NCBI RefSeq assembly: GCF_030316885.1 | Contig: NZ_JASZYQ010000002.1 | Location: 194,001-258,000, forward strand | Direction of reading: 5' to 3' | Origin: Variovorax jilinensis | Lineage (GTDB): Bacteria > Pseudomonadota > Gammaproteobacteria > Burkholderiales > Burkholderiaceae_C | Length of the DNA: 64,000 bases | Shown: positions 1 to 9,795 of the stretch, piece by piece | Layout: each line of letters opens with the position of its first letter | Position numbering within the stretch: position 1 is the stretch's first letter | Notes under the pieces: model-generated | Seen by the model: the letters and a program-made list of their open reading frames with translations, nothing else | Databases searched by the model: none | What the model was told of the DNA's origin: nothing | Made by a program: the position numbers and the translations under genes

Positions 1-530
1 AAGCAGCGGCGCAGGAAGGCGTCGGGCAGTTCCTTCTCGTTGTTCGAGGTGATGAACACCACCGGCCGGTGCTTGGCGCGGATGAGCTCGCGGGTCTCGT
101 AGCAATAGAACTCCATGCGGTCGATCTCGCGCAGCAGGTCGTTCGGGAATTCGATGTCCGCCTTGTCGATCTCGTCGATCAGCAACGCCACCGGCTGGTC
201 GGCCGTGAAGGCCTGCCACAGCACGCCCTTCACGATGTAGTTGTGGATGTCGCTGACGCGCTCGCCGCCGTCGAGGTCCTTGAGCTGCGAATCGCGCAGC
301 CGGCTCACGGCATCGTATTCGTAGAGGCCCTGCTGCGCCTTGGTGGTCGACTTGATGTGCCACTGGAGCAGCGGCAGGCCGAGCGCCTGGGCCACTTCCT
401 CGGCCAGCATGGTCTTGCCGGTGCCGGGCTCGCCCTTGACCAGCAGCGGGCGCTTGAGCGTGATGGCGGCATTGACCGCGAGCATCAGGTCCTGAGTGGC
501 GACGTAGTTGTCTGAACCCTTGAATTTCAT
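1..530 (-). CDS. MoxR-family AAA+ ATPase (3' part outside window)
   Basis: The gene reads leftward from an ATG at 530 and runs off the window edge, so only the first 176 residues are visible. Walker A is GEPGTGKT (about residues 33-40), Walker B is LLIDEID (about 117-123), and the sensor-1 stretch TSNN is near 161-164. This is the MoxR branch of AAA+ proteins, which act as chaperone-like ATPases that mature metal-dependent enzymes or surface complexes, usually together with a VWA-domain protein encoded next to them. Here that partner would lie beyond position 1. The specific client cannot be read from this fragment. Confidence 0.9.
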   Translation of the reverse strand, partial: MKFKGSDNYVATQDLMLAVNAAITLKRPLLVKGEPGTGKTMLAEEVAQALGLPLLQWHIKSTTKAQQGLYEYDAVSRLRDSQLKDLDGGERVSDIHNYIVKGVLWQAFTADQPVALLIDEIDKADIEFPNDLLREIDRMEFYCYETRELIRAKHRPVVFITSNNEKELPDAFLRRC

Positions 531-607
531 GGATGGTCGAGAAGCGGAGGGTGGTTGAAAGAACACAACATCGATCGTTCGCTGGCGGGGTGCTCAAAGA
601 GCCCCCA

Positions 608-613
608 TATAAT
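608..613 (+). promoter_or_regulatory. candidate -10 box for the di-haem cytochrome c gene
   Basis: A perfect TATAAT lies in an otherwise GC-rich gap, 47 bases before the cytochrome c start. No convincing -35 hexamer is seen at the right spacing, so this is a suggestion only. Confidence 0.4.
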
Positions 614-660
614 CAAATGTTGATTTGAAACAAGTAGCTCCACGAGATTGTGCGCGCAAA

Positions 661-1341
661 ATGAACAAGTTGTTGACCACGATGTTTGCCCTCGCTGTCG
701 CCTGCGTGACGTTCTCGGCGCAGGCCCAGAAGATCACCGGCAATGCTGAAGCGGGCGCGAAGAAGATCGCGATGTGCGTGGGCTGCCACGGCATCATCGG
801 CTACCAGGCGAGCTTTCCCGAGGTCCACAAGGTGCCCATGATCGCGGGCCAGAGCGCCACCTACATCGCCTCCGCGCTCACGCAGTACAAGGGCGGCGAG
901 CGGCGCCACCCCACGATGCGCGCGATCGCCGACACGCTCAGCGAACAGGACATCGCCGATCTCGCGGCCTACTACAGCACGCTCGGCCTGAAGGAAGGCG
1001 ACGCGCCGCCGGCCACGCCCAAGGCAGCCAGCGCCACGGTTCAGGCCCTGATCGCGCGTGACAAGGACAACGCCTGCACCAAGTGCCACGGCGCCAACTT
1101 CAACACGCCCAACGACGGCACCGTGCCCAAGCTCGCGGGCCAGTACGCCGACTACCTCTTCGTCGCGCTCAAGTCGTACAAGGCACAGCCCCACGCGCAG
1201 ATCGGCCGTTCCAACGGCGTGATGAGCGGCCAGGCCAAGAAGTTCACCAACGCCGAGCTCAAGGAGCTCTCCTCGTACATCGCCTCGCTGCCCGGCGAGC
1301 TCAAGACGGTGCCCGAGTCGCGCTTTCATCGCGCCGACTGA
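661..1341 (+). CDS. periplasmic di-haem cytochrome c (c4-like)
   Basis: A 226-residue exported protein with a signal peptide ending in SAQAQ (about residue 23) and two haem-attachment motifs, CVGCH (39-43) and CTKCH (139-143). It is therefore a tandem of two cytochrome c domains. Candidate distal Met ligands are in HPTMRAIA (Met86) and in GVMSGQ of the second half. Cytochromes of the c4 class shuttle electrons in the periplasm, typically to a terminal oxidase. The reading frame is open from 625, but the ATG at 661 gives a clean signal peptide and is preferred. A strong terminator follows directly, so it is probably a single-gene transcript. Confidence 0.88.
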   Translation: MNKLLTTMFALAVACVTFSAQAQKITGNAEAGAKKIAMCVGCHGIIGYQASFPEVHKVPMIAGQSATYIASALTQYKGGERRHPTMRAIADTLSEQDIADLAAYYSTLGLKEGDAPPATPKAASATVQALIARDKDNACTKCHGANFNTPNDGTVPKLAGQYADYLFVALKSYKAQPHAQIGRSNGVMSGQAKKFTNAELKELSSYIASLPGELKTVPESRFHRAD

Positions 1342-1361
1342 GTCGCCCGGAACTCTCTTTG

Positions 1362-1386
1362 AAAGCCCGCTCGCAGCGGGCTTTTT
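1362..1386 (+). terminator. rho-independent terminator after cytochrome c
   Basis: Perfect 9-bp stem AAAGCCCGC / GCGGGCTTT with a five-base loop, running into TT. The last base overlaps the stop codon of the convergent DUF1841 gene (stop at 1386-1388). Confidence 0.85.
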
Positions 1387-1820
1387 CAATCCCGCGTCGC
1401 GCGGCGCTGGACGCAGGCGATGTATGCATCGCCGTCGGGTGGTCGGCCCGCGCGCTGGCTCTCCCACATCATCTGGCCCAGGCATTCCATGGCCTCGTGG
1501 TGGGCGTCGAGCAGCGAATCGCGGCGCGCCGCCAGCAGTTCGACCGCCTGCCGGATGCCGCGAGGCTGGTCGATCGAGCATTGCTCGCTGATCGACAGAT
1601 GCATCGACAGGTGAAGGAAGGGGTTCTCGCGCCCGTCCTTGCCGTCGTAGACGCGGGCCACTGCAGCATCGGCATCGGCCAGGTCGGCGTGGTATTCGGG
1701 ATGCTCGTCGATCCAGCGGCTGGCGATGATCTCGAGCGCTTCCATCGGCGCGCCGCGGCGGCTCTTGGCGAAGACGTCGCAGAAGAAACGACGTACTTCC
1801 TCTTGGGAGGGATTGAACAT
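1386..1820 (-). CDS. DUF1841 family protein
   Basis: A 144-residue protein starting MFNPSQEEVRRFFCDVF, with the family's central stretch HPEYHADLAD and a run of histidines and acidic residues (FLHLSMHLSISEQ) around residues 68-80. It has no signal peptide or membrane segment, so it is cytosolic. The family is widespread in beta- and gammaproteobacteria, and I know of no established function. It is convergent with the cytochrome c gene, and its stop codon touches that gene's terminator. Confidence 0.8.
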   Translation of the reverse strand: MFNPSQEEVRRFFCDVFAKSRRGAPMEALEIIASRWIDEHPEYHADLADADAAVARVYDGKDGRENPFLHLSMHLSISEQCSIDQPRGIRQAVELLAARRDSLLDAHHEAMECLGQMMWESQRAGRPPDGDAYIACVQRRATRD

Positions 1821-1864
1821 CGGTCGAGATTAGCACCGGCGTCCGGGCGCTTGCGCGGCGTGTC

Positions 1865-1870
1865 CATAAT
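1865..1870 (+). promoter_or_regulatory. candidate -10 box giving a leaderless methyltransferase mRNA
   Basis: CATAAT ends exactly six bases before the ATG at 1877. The intervening bases are CCCCCG, which is not a ribosome-binding site. If this hexamer is the -10 box, transcription would begin at or next to the start codon. Confidence 0.35.
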
Positions 1871-1876
1871 CCCCCG

Positions 1877-2629
1877 ATGCAAGAACCGACGCCCGCGATC
1901 CTTCCGCCCCACGCGCCGCTCGCCGACTACTACGGCGACGAGGAAGAGCACCAGCGCTACCTTCGGCGCATCTTCGACGACACCGCGCCCGACTACGACC
2001 GCATCGAGCGCGTGCTGGCGCTCGGCTCCGGCCCCTGGTATCGGCGCTCCGCGCTGCAGCGGGCCGGCCTGCAGCCGGGCGCCGAGGTGCTCGACGTCGG
2101 CATCGGCACCGGCCTGGTGGCGCGCGAGGCGCTGACGCTGATCGGTGCGGCCGGCCGCCTGGTGGGCGTCGATCCGAGCCCCGGAATGATGGGGCAGGTC
2201 GCGCTGCCCGGCGTCGAACTGGTGCGCGGGCGCGCCGAGGCGCTGCCGCGGGCGGATGCCAGCAGCGACTTCCTGAGCATGGGCTATGCGCTGCGCCACA
2301 TCGCCGACGTGCACGCGGCCTTTGCCGAGTTTCATCGCGTGCTGCGACCGGGCGGTCGCCTGGTGGTCCTCGAGATCACGAAGCCCGAGGGCCGTGTCGG
2401 CACCGCGGTGCTCAAGGGCTACATGCGCGGCGTGGTGCCGCTGATCGCCAAGGTGGTCGCGCGCGGCCACGACACCGCCGAGCTGTGGCGCTACTACTGG
2501 GACACGATCGAGGCCTGCATCGCGCCGGCATCGGTGCTCGAGGCGCTGCGCGAGGCGGGCTTCGAGGACGTGCAGCGGCACACCGAGCTCGGCATCTTCT
2601 CCGAGTACACCGCGCGCAAGCCGGGCTGA
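1877..2629 (+). CDS. class I SAM-dependent methyltransferase (UbiE/COQ5-like)
   Basis: A 250-residue cytosolic protein. SAM-binding motif I is LDVGIGTGLVA (about residues 72-82), followed by the acidic VGVDPS (ribose contact), and a late motif RVLRPGGRLVVLE typical of the UbiE/COQ5 branch. The N-terminal AP(D)YDRIERV stretch also resembles that branch. It could act on quinones or another small molecule. The main ubiE gene is normally elsewhere in such genomes, so I do not assign the quinone step. The next gene follows after 21 bases on the same strand. Confidence 0.8.
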   Translation: MQEPTPAILPPHAPLADYYGDEEEHQRYLRRIFDDTAPDYDRIERVLALGSGPWYRRSALQRAGLQPGAEVLDVGIGTGLVAREALTLIGAAGRLVGVDPSPGMMGQVALPGVELVRGRAEALPRADASSDFLSMGYALRHIADVHAAFAEFHRVLRPGGRLVVLEITKPEGRVGTAVLKGYMRGVVPLIAKVVARGHDTAELWRYYWDTIEACIAPASVLEALREAGFEDVQRHTELGIFSEYTARKPG

Positions 2630-2650
2630 GCGACACGCGCGGTCCGGACC

Positions 2651-3997
2651 ATGAAGAAGCCGACCATGCCCACCCTGCCGACCGGCCGGCGGCTGTTCGT
2701 CTGGCTTCTGGGCATCGCCGTCCTCACGGCCGCCATCTGGCTCGTGGTGCGCTACGTGAGCCCGGCGCCGCCGCGCTCGCTCGTGATGAGCACGGGCACC
2801 GTCGACGGCGCCTACCACCGCTTCGGCCAGCGCTATCAGGAGGTCCTGCGGGCCAACGGCATCCGGCTCGACTTGCGGCCTTCGAGCGGTGGCGTGGAGA
2901 ACCTGCAGCGGCTCGACGACGGCGAGGTCGCGGTCGGGTTCGTGCAGGGCGGCACCGGCCTGCTGGCGCAGCAGCCCGACGCCTCGCCCGACGCCACGCC
3001 GCTGCGCTCGCTGGCGACCGTGGCCTACGAGCCGGTCTGGATCTTCAGCCGCGGGCTCGACCTGTCGAAGGGCCTGGCCCCGCTCGGCGGCAGGCGCGTG
3101 GCGATCGGAGTCCCCGGCAGCGGCAACAGCCAAGTCGCGACCGAGTTGCTCGCGCTCTACGGCGTCGGCCCCGACAAGCCACCGGGCACCACCGTCGTCA
3201 ACGATGGCGGCATGGCGGCCGCCGACATGCTGCTCGCAGGCCGGATCGACGCTGCGATCGTGATCGCCGCACCGCAGGCGCCCGCGGTGCAGAAGCTGCT
3301 GGCCGATGGCAGCGTGCAGCTGGCGTCGCTCGATCACGTGCAGGGGCTGGCACGGCGCCTGCCGTTCTTCCAGACCGTGACGCTCAAGCGCGGCTCGGTC
3401 GACCCGCAGCGCGACCTGCCACCGAAGGACATCGAGCTGCTGGCGACCACCGCCAACCTGGTGGTGCGCGACGAGATTCATCCGGCGCTGGCCTACCTGC
3501 TGCTGGAGGCCGCGCGGCAGGTCCATCACCAGCCCAGCATCATCAGTCGCCCCGGCGATTTCCCGAGCCCGACGGGCACCGACTTTCCCCTGGCGACCGA
3601 AGCCGAGCGCTACTTCAAGAACGGCCGCCCCTTCCTCCAGGCTTATCTGCCTTTCTGGATCGCGAACTACGCGCAGCGGCTGCTGCTGCTGCTGGTGCCG
3701 CTCGCAGCGATCCTCGTGCCGCTGATGCGCGTGCTGCCCGCGATGATCGCGTGGCGCCGCCAGAGCCGGCTCTATCGCCGTTACGGCGAGCTCAAGTTCC
3801 TCGAGCAGGAGCTGGCCTCGCGCGAACTGGACGACCACGAGCGCCAGCAGGCCCGCATGCGGCTGGATCAGATCGAGGACGAGGTGGTCCGCTCGAAATT
3901 CCCGCTCGACTTCACGGACCGCGTCTACACCTTGCGCCAGCACGTGGACTACGTGCGTGCGCAGCTGCAGCGGCAGTCGGAGCGCAAACGGGCCTGA
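2651..3997 (+). CDS. membrane-anchored TAXI-family solute receptor
   Basis: A 448-residue protein with a TAXI-type solute-binding domain (core motif STGTVDGAYHRFG near residue 47, and GVPGSGNSQVATELL further on). Two features set it apart from the usual soluble receptors of about 320 residues. The N-terminus (about 13-36) is an uncleaved-looking membrane anchor. A second membrane segment (about 343-367) is followed by a basic, helix-rich cytoplasmic tail of about 80 residues. No TRAP permease gene lies nearby. It probably senses or holds a periplasmic organic acid. Signalling rather than transport is possible, and this is inference. Confidence 0.8.
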   Translation: MKKPTMPTLPTGRRLFVWLLGIAVLTAAIWLVVRYVSPAPPRSLVMSTGTVDGAYHRFGQRYQEVLRANGIRLDLRPSSGGVENLQRLDDGEVAVGFVQGGTGLLAQQPDASPDATPLRSLATVAYEPVWIFSRGLDLSKGLAPLGGRRVAIGVPGSGNSQVATELLALYGVGPDKPPGTTVVNDGGMAAADMLLAGRIDAAIVIAAPQAPAVQKLLADGSVQLASLDHVQGLARRLPFFQTVTLKRGSVDPQRDLPPKDIELLATTANLVVRDEIHPALAYLLLEAARQVHHQPSIISRPGDFPSPTGTDFPLATEAERYFKNGRPFLQAYLPFWIANYAQRLLLLLVPLAAILVPLMRVLPAMIAWRRQSRLYRRYGELKFLEQELASRELDDHERQQARMRLDQIEDEVVRSKFPLDFTDRVYTLRQHVDYVRAQLQRQSERKRA

Positions 3998-4018
3998 GCC
4001 TCGCGCGCCGAGCGCCCT

Positions 4019-4804
4019 TCAGAGCATGCGCGAGATTTCCTGCGCGGACGCCAGCAGCGCCGGCAGCATGCTCTCCTGCATCAGCCGGGCGCTGGTGCGG
4101 TTGGCCTGGCCGCTGATGTTGAGCGCCGCCACGGTGCGCCCGGTGCGGTCGACGATCGGCGCGGCGATCGAGATCAGCCCTTCCTCCAGCTCCTGGTTCA
4201 CCAGGCACCAGCCCTGGCGCCGCGCCTGCGCCACTTTGGCGACGAGGGCGTCGATGTCGGTCACCGTGTGCCTGGTGCAGGCTTCGAGCGCCGAGCCCTC
4301 GAGCCGCGCGCGGAGTTCGTCTGCACCGAGGTCGGCCAGCAGCAGCCGGCCCATCGAGGTGCAGTAGGCCGGTAGCCGCGAGCCCACGCCGAGGCCGATG
4401 CGCATGATCTTCTGCGTCGGCACGCGCATCACGTAGACGATGTCGGTGGCGTCGAGCACCGCGGCCGAGCACGACTCCTGCACCTGCCGCACCAGCGCCT
4501 CCATCACGGGCTCGGCGCGGTTCCAGATCGGCATCGACGACAGGTAGGCAAAGCCGAGGTCGAGGATGCGCGGCGTCAGCGCGAAGTGCTTGCCGTCGTT
4601 GTCGACGTAGCCCAGGGTCTGCAGCGTGAGCAGGATGCGGCGGGCACCCGCGCGGGTGAGGCCGGTGGCTTCGGCCACCTCGCTGAGCGTCTGGCGCGGC
4701 GCGCTGGCGCTGAACGAGCGGATCACCTGCAGGCCGCGCGCGAAGGACTGCACGTAGCTGTCGCCCGGTTCGGGTGCGAGCGCCTGTTTCTGATGGGTTG
4801 CCAT
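4019..4804 (-). CDS. IclR-family regulator of the adjacent pca genes
   Basis: A 261-residue regulator. The winged helix-turn-helix near the N-terminus contains TLSEVAEATGLTRAGARR, and a C-terminal effector domain ends in SAQEISRML. It resembles the PcaR/PcaU/PobR subgroup, which responds to intermediates of protocatechuate and hydroxybenzoate breakdown. It is transcribed away from pcaI, and the 89-base gap holds three GTTCG half-sites, so direct control of pcaIJF is likely. The start ATG at 4804 lies just after a purine-rich stretch on the minus strand. Confidence 0.88.
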   Translation of the reverse strand: MATHQKQALAPEPGDSYVQSFARGLQVIRSFSASAPRQTLSEVAEATGLTRAGARRILLTLQTLGYVDNDGKHFALTPRILDLGFAYLSSMPIWNRAEPVMEALVRQVQESCSAAVLDATDIVYVMRVPTQKIMRIGLGVGSRLPAYCTSMGRLLLADLGADELRARLEGSALEACTRHTVTDIDALVAKVAQARRQGWCLVNQELEEGLISIAAPIVDRTGRTVAALNISGQANRTSARLMQESMLPALLASAQEISRML

Positions 4805-4832
4805 GGGGGATGATGTTGCCTAGAATTCATTC

Positions 4833-4858
4833 TACGAACAAAAGTTCGTATTGCGAAC
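4833..4858. promoter_or_regulatory. candidate IclR-type operator (three half-sites)
   Basis: TACGAAC, four bases, then GTTCGTA forms a perfect 7-bp-arm palindrome (4833-4850). A third half-site, CGAAC (4854-4858), follows at the same 10-base spacing. It sits between the divergent IclR and pcaI genes. A palindrome plus a third repeat one helical turn away is the arrangement I recall for PcaU and PobR operators. Confidence 0.6.
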
Positions 4859-4893
4859 AAATTCCGCGCATTTGCGCACCAGCGGATCTCCTC

Positions 4894-5598
4894 ATGATCA
4901 ACAAGATCGCCGACTCGGTGGCGCAGGCCATGGCCGGCATTGCCGACGGCGCCACGGTGCTGATCGGCGGCTTCGGCACCGCCGGCATCCCGAACGAACT
5001 CATCGACGGCCTGATCGACCAGGGCGCACGCGAGCTCACGGTGGTCAACAACAACGCGGGCAACGGCGAAGCCGGCCTGGCCGCGCTGCTCAAGGCCGGG
5101 CGCGTGCGCAAGATCATCTGCAGCTTTCCGCGCCAGGCCGACAGCCAGGTCTTCGACGGCCTCTACCGCACCGGCCGGGTCGAGCTCGAACTCGTGCCGC
5201 AGGGCAACCTGGCCGAGCGCATCCGCGCCGCCGGTGCCGGCATCGGCGCCTTCTTCTGCCCCACCGGATTCGGCACGCCGCTGGCAGAGGGCCGCGAGAC
5301 GCGCGAGATCGACGGCAGGCACTACGTGCTGGAATATCCGATCCACGGCGACGTCGCGTTGATCAAGGCCGAGCGCGGCGACCGCTGGGGCAACCTGGTC
5401 TATCGCAAGGCGGCGCGCAACTTCGGTCCCGTGATGGCCATGGCCTCGCGGCGCACCATCGCCACGGTGCACGAGATCGTCGAGCTCGGCGCGCTCGACC
5501 CCGAGGCCATCGTCACGCCCGGCATCTTCGTGCGCAGCATCGTCCGCGTCGAGCGCGTGGCGACCGCGGGCGGCGGATTCGTGAGGAAGGCGGCATGA
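4894..5598 (+). CDS. pcaI: 3-oxoadipate CoA-transferase, alpha subunit
   Basis: A 234-residue subunit A of a family I CoA-transferase, with the CoA-binding loop GGFGTAG near residue 26 and the conserved FFCPTGFGTPL stretch. Together with PcaJ it moves CoA from succinyl-CoA to 3-oxoadipate, the penultimate step of the protocatechuate/catechol branches of the beta-ketoadipate pathway. The frame is open upstream, but the ATG at 4894 begins the conserved MINKIADS start. Its stop overlaps the pcaJ start by four bases (ATGA), a sign of translational coupling. Confidence 0.92.
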   Translation: MINKIADSVAQAMAGIADGATVLIGGFGTAGIPNELIDGLIDQGARELTVVNNNAGNGEAGLAALLKAGRVRKIICSFPRQADSQVFDGLYRTGRVELELVPQGNLAERIRAAGAGIGAFFCPTGFGTPLAEGRETREIDGRHYVLEYPIHGDVALIKAERGDRWGNLVYRKAARNFGPVMAMASRRTIATVHEIVELGALDPEAIVTPGIFVRSIVRVERVATAGGGFVRKAA

Positions 5599-6245
5599 AC
5601 GCGTCCGACTTCACTCGACGCACCAAGGACCAGCTCGCCGCCCGGGTGGCCCGGGACATCTTCGACGGCGCGATCGTCAACCTCGGCATCGGCCAGCCGA
5701 CGCTGGTGGCCAACCATCTGCCCGCCGGCCGCGAGGTGATCCTGCACAGCGAGAACGGCATCCTCGGCATGGGCCCGGCCGCAGGCGAGGGCGACGAGGA
5801 CTTCGACCTCATCAACGCCGGCAAGCAGCCGGTCACGCTGCTGCCCGGCGGCGCCTTCTTCCACCACGCCGACAGCTTCGCGATGATGCGCGGCGGCCAC
5901 CTCGACATCTGCGTGCTCGGCGCCTTCCAGGTGTCGGCCACGGGCGACCTGGCCAACTGGAGCACCGGCGAGGCCGGCGCGATCCCCGCGGTCGGCGGCG
6001 CCATGGACCTGGCGGTCGGTGCCCGGCAGACCTGGGTCATGATGGACCTGCTGACCAAGAAGGGCGAGAGCAAGGTCGTCGCCAGCTGCAGCTATCCGCT
6101 GACCGGCGTCGGCTGCGTGAAGCGCATCTACAGCGATCTCGCGACGCTCGAATGTTCGCCCTCGGGCCTCAGGCTGATCGACACGGTCGACGGCCTCGGC
6201 CGCGAGCAACTCCAAAACCTGATCGGCCTGCCGATCGCTCCCTGA
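5595..6245 (+). CDS. pcaJ: 3-oxoadipate CoA-transferase, beta subunit
   Basis: A 216-residue subunit B. The catalytic glutamate that forms the CoA thioester intermediate is in SENGILGMGP (Glu53). The C-terminal half contains GVGCVKRIYSDLA, typical of the family. It partners with PcaI directly upstream (ATGA overlap) and hands 3-oxoadipyl-CoA to the thiolase encoded 20 bases downstream. Length matches the family. Confidence 0.93.
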   Translation: MNASDFTRRTKDQLAARVARDIFDGAIVNLGIGQPTLVANHLPAGREVILHSENGILGMGPAAGEGDEDFDLINAGKQPVTLLPGGAFFHHADSFAMMRGGHLDICVLGAFQVSATGDLANWSTGEAGAIPAVGGAMDLAVGARQTWVMMDLLTKKGESKVVASCSYPLTGVGCVKRIYSDLATLECSPSGLRLIDTVDGLGREQLQNLIGLPIAP

Positions 6246-6265
6246 AACCCCAAGGAAGACAAACC

Positions 6266-7467
<1,202 letters not shown>

Positions 7468-7471
<4 letters not shown>

Positions 7472-8403
7472 GCCTCCACGCTGCGCCACACCAGCGTGGC
7501 CGCTGCCAGGTCCTCGAGCGCGCTGCCGACGGCCTTGAAGACGGTGCGCTCGTCGGTGGTGCGGCGGCCCGGCCGCTCGCCGCGGCACAGTTGCGCGAGG
7601 TTGGCCTCGATGTCCTCGACGGCGAGCGTGCCGGCCGCGAACGCGTCGAGCAGATCGCCGGCCTTGGCAGGTGCCTCGTCGGTATCGACGAAGACGCGCG
7701 CGTTCGCGAAGCAGGCCGGATCGGCCTCGGTCATGGCGGGCGTGAAGCTGCCGATCAGGTCGAGGTGCGAGCCCGGGGCCAGCCATTCCCCGCGCACCAG
7801 CGGCGCGTTGGCGAGCGTGGCGCAGCTGACGATGTCGGCGCCTTTCACTGCGGCGCCCAGGTCGTCCACCGCTTCGGCCTCCCAGCCCGCCGCGCGCCAT
7901 TGCGCCGCAAGCGTGCGCGCGCCCTCGGCGCGGTGGTTCCACACCCGGAGCCTGCGGATCGGCCGCACGCTCGCATGCGCCTGCGGCAGCAGCTGCGCCA
8001 CGCGACCGGTGCCCAGCACCAGCAGCGTCGAGGCGTCCTCGCGCGCAAGGAAGTCGGCGCCCAGTGCGGCCGCGGCCGCCGTGCGTCGCGCCGTGATCTC
8101 GTTGCCGTCGATCTGCGCGAGCGGCACGCCGGTGCGCGCGTCGTAGAGCACGTAGGTCGCGTGCAGTCCGGGCAGGCCTCGGGTGCCGTTGGCCGGATAG
8201 ATGTTGACGGTCTTGATGCCCAGGAAGCCGGCGTCGCTCCAGGCCGGCATGATCAGCACCGTGCCCTTTTCTTCGCCGGCGCCGACCGTGTGGACGTGGC
8301 GTGCGGGCACCGTGGCCTGGCCCGCGAAGGCCCCGCGCAGGGCGGGCACCAGGCGGCCGAAGTCCAGCGCTGCGCGGGTTCGGTCGGCATCGAGGATCAG
8401 CAT
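7468..8403 (-). CDS. ornithine cyclodeaminase / mu-crystallin family protein
   Basis: A 311-residue NAD(P)-binding protein of the OCD/mu-crystallin family. Visible are the substrate-side GIKTVNIYP (conserved Lys), the EITARRTAAA helix, and the dinucleotide loop VLGTGRVAQ (about residue 130), followed by SCATLANAPLV. Members are ornithine cyclodeaminases, alanine dehydrogenases, or ketimine reductases for 1-pyrroline- and 1-piperideine-2-carboxylate. The sequence alone does not separate these, so only the family is called. It is divergent from the TauE/SafE gene and overlaps the end of pcaF by four bases. Confidence 0.85.
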
Positions 8404-8423
8404 GGGTCGGATGTCGCGAGAGT

Positions 8424-9233
8424 GTGAACGTGGAGAATGTAGCGCCGCAACCGCACGCCGACCCGCTCATCGCCTTGAACCTCCCGATCATCACCGACCC
8501 GCATTTCTATGCGGTCGCCATTCCGGCCGTGCTCCTGCTCGGCGTCAGCAAGAGCGGCTTCGGCGCCGGCTTCGGTTCGCTCGCCGTGCCGCTGCTGGCG
8601 CTCGCGGTCAGCGTGCCGCAGGCCGCGGCCATCCTCATGCCGGTGCTGCTGCTGATGGACCTGCTCGGCGTCGCCGCCTTCCGGCGCGACTTCGATCGCG
8701 CGCTGCTGTGGTTCCTGATTCCCTGCGGCCTGGTCGGCACCCTGATCGGCGCATTGCTGTTCAAGGTGCTGGCGGCCCACACGGTGGCCGGCATCGTCGG
8801 TGTCTTCACGCTGATCTTCCTTGCGCAGCGCCTGCTGTTCCCGCCGCGCCCCGATGATCCGATGCCCTCGAAGGTGGGCGGCGCGGTGCTGACCACCATC
8901 GGCGGCTTCACGAGCTTCATCGCGCATGCGGGCGGGCCGCCGGTCAATGCCTACCTGATACCGCTGCGCCTCAGCCCGGTGGTCTTCACCGCCACCATGG
9001 CCTATTTCTTCTTCGTCGTGAATCTGAGCAAGTGGGTGCCCTATGCCTGGCTCGGCCTGCTCGACTGGCGCAACATGGCGACCTCGCTGGTGCTGCTGCC
9101 GTTCGCGCCGCTCGGCGTCTGGGTCGGCATTCGCGTGGCACGCACCATCGAGCCCACCTGGTTCTACCGCTTCGTCTACCTCGGCATGCTGCTCACGGGA
9201 CTCAAGCTGTGCTGGGACGGCTTCCTGGCCTGA
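8424..9233 (+). CDS. TauE/SafE-family membrane exporter
   Basis: An integral membrane protein of about 269 residues with seven to eight hydrophobic segments and the family's first-helix motif LLGVSKSGFGAGFGS. A second repeat motif, FTSFIAHAGGPPVNAYLIPL, follows in the middle. TauE/SafE proteins move small anions such as sulfite, sulfoacetate or other organosulfonates. The real substrate cannot be read here. The start is uncertain: a GTG at 8424 is used, and a TTG at 8475 directly before NLPIITDPHFYA would also give a complete protein. Confidence 0.82.
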   Translation: MNVENVAPQPHADPLIALNLPIITDPHFYAVAIPAVLLLGVSKSGFGAGFGSLAVPLLALAVSVPQAAAILMPVLLLMDLLGVAAFRRDFDRALLWFLIPCGLVGTLIGALLFKVLAAHTVAGIVGVFTLIFLAQRLLFPPRPDDPMPSKVGGAVLTTIGGFTSFIAHAGGPPVNAYLIPLRLSPVVFTATMAYFFFVVNLSKWVPYAWLGLLDWRNMATSLVLLPFAPLGVWVGIRVARTIEPTWFYRFVYLGMLLTGLKLCWDGFLA

Positions 9234-9254
9234 GTGCCGCGGCGCCGAACCCCG

Positions 9255-9755
9255 CTACAGGTACATCTTCTGCAGCAGCCGGATCAGCGTCTCGCGCTCG
9301 CGCGGCGTGAGCCGGGCGCTGGCGTCGGTCTCGAGCTGCACCACGGTCTGCTCGGCCTCGCGCACCAGCGCCTCGCCGGCTGGCGTGAGGTGCAGGCCGA
9401 TGGCACGGCCGTCGTGCGGATGCGGGCGACGCTCGATCAGGCCGCGGCTGTCCATGGTGGCGATCAGGCTCACGAGATTGGGCGGCAGGATGTCGAGCGT
9501 GGAGCACAGCTGGCGCGAGGTGGCGCCCGGGTTGTGAGCGATCAGCGACAGCACCGAGAAGTCGACCTGCTTGAGGCCATAGGCCGCCATGCGTTCGGCG
9601 AACACCTGGCTCACGATCAGCCAGGCGCGGCGCGCGTTGTAGCCGACCAGGGTCTCGAGCACGCGGGTGTCGAGGCGGTCGTGGCGCTCGGGCCGCGGCG
9701 GGGCCGCAGCCGCGCCGGTGGTGGAAGAGGTGGTTTTCTTGCGGGAAGCGGCCAT
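9255..9755 (-). CDS. MarR-family regulator of the hydroxycinnamate operon
   Basis: A 166-residue MarR-type winged-helix regulator. The recognition region contains ATSRQLCSTLDILPPNLVSLIATMDSRGLIERR, and the wing contains HPHDGRAIGLHLTPAG. A basic, Ser/Thr-rich tail of about 25 residues precedes the domain. It is the last gene of the operon that starts at 17820, 40 bases after the acyl-CoA dehydrogenase gene. MarR repressors of hydroxycinnamate genes (FerR, HcaR, CouR types) respond to the CoA thioester. A similar role is inferred from position. Confidence 0.88.
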   Translation of the reverse strand: MAASRKKTTSSTTGAAAAPPRPERHDRLDTRVLETLVGYNARRAWLIVSQVFAERMAAYGLKQVDFSVLSLIAHNPGATSRQLCSTLDILPPNLVSLIATMDSRGLIERRPHPHDGRAIGLHLTPAGEALVREAEQTVVQLETDASARLTPRERETLIRLLQKMYL

Positions 9756-9795
9756 GCGCCGAGCGTAACCGTGTGCGCCTGCAGATGGCTGACGT

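Noticed and set aside
1469..3943. An 824-codon open frame on the minus strand, and similar very long frames elsewhere (for example 15113-17575, 25259-28369 and 37251-39308 upstream of the second M16 gene).
   Set aside because: They lie opposite or out of frame with genes that have clear family motifs. In very GC-rich DNA stop codons are rare in several frames, and these translations are Arg/Ala/His-rich with no recognisable domain.
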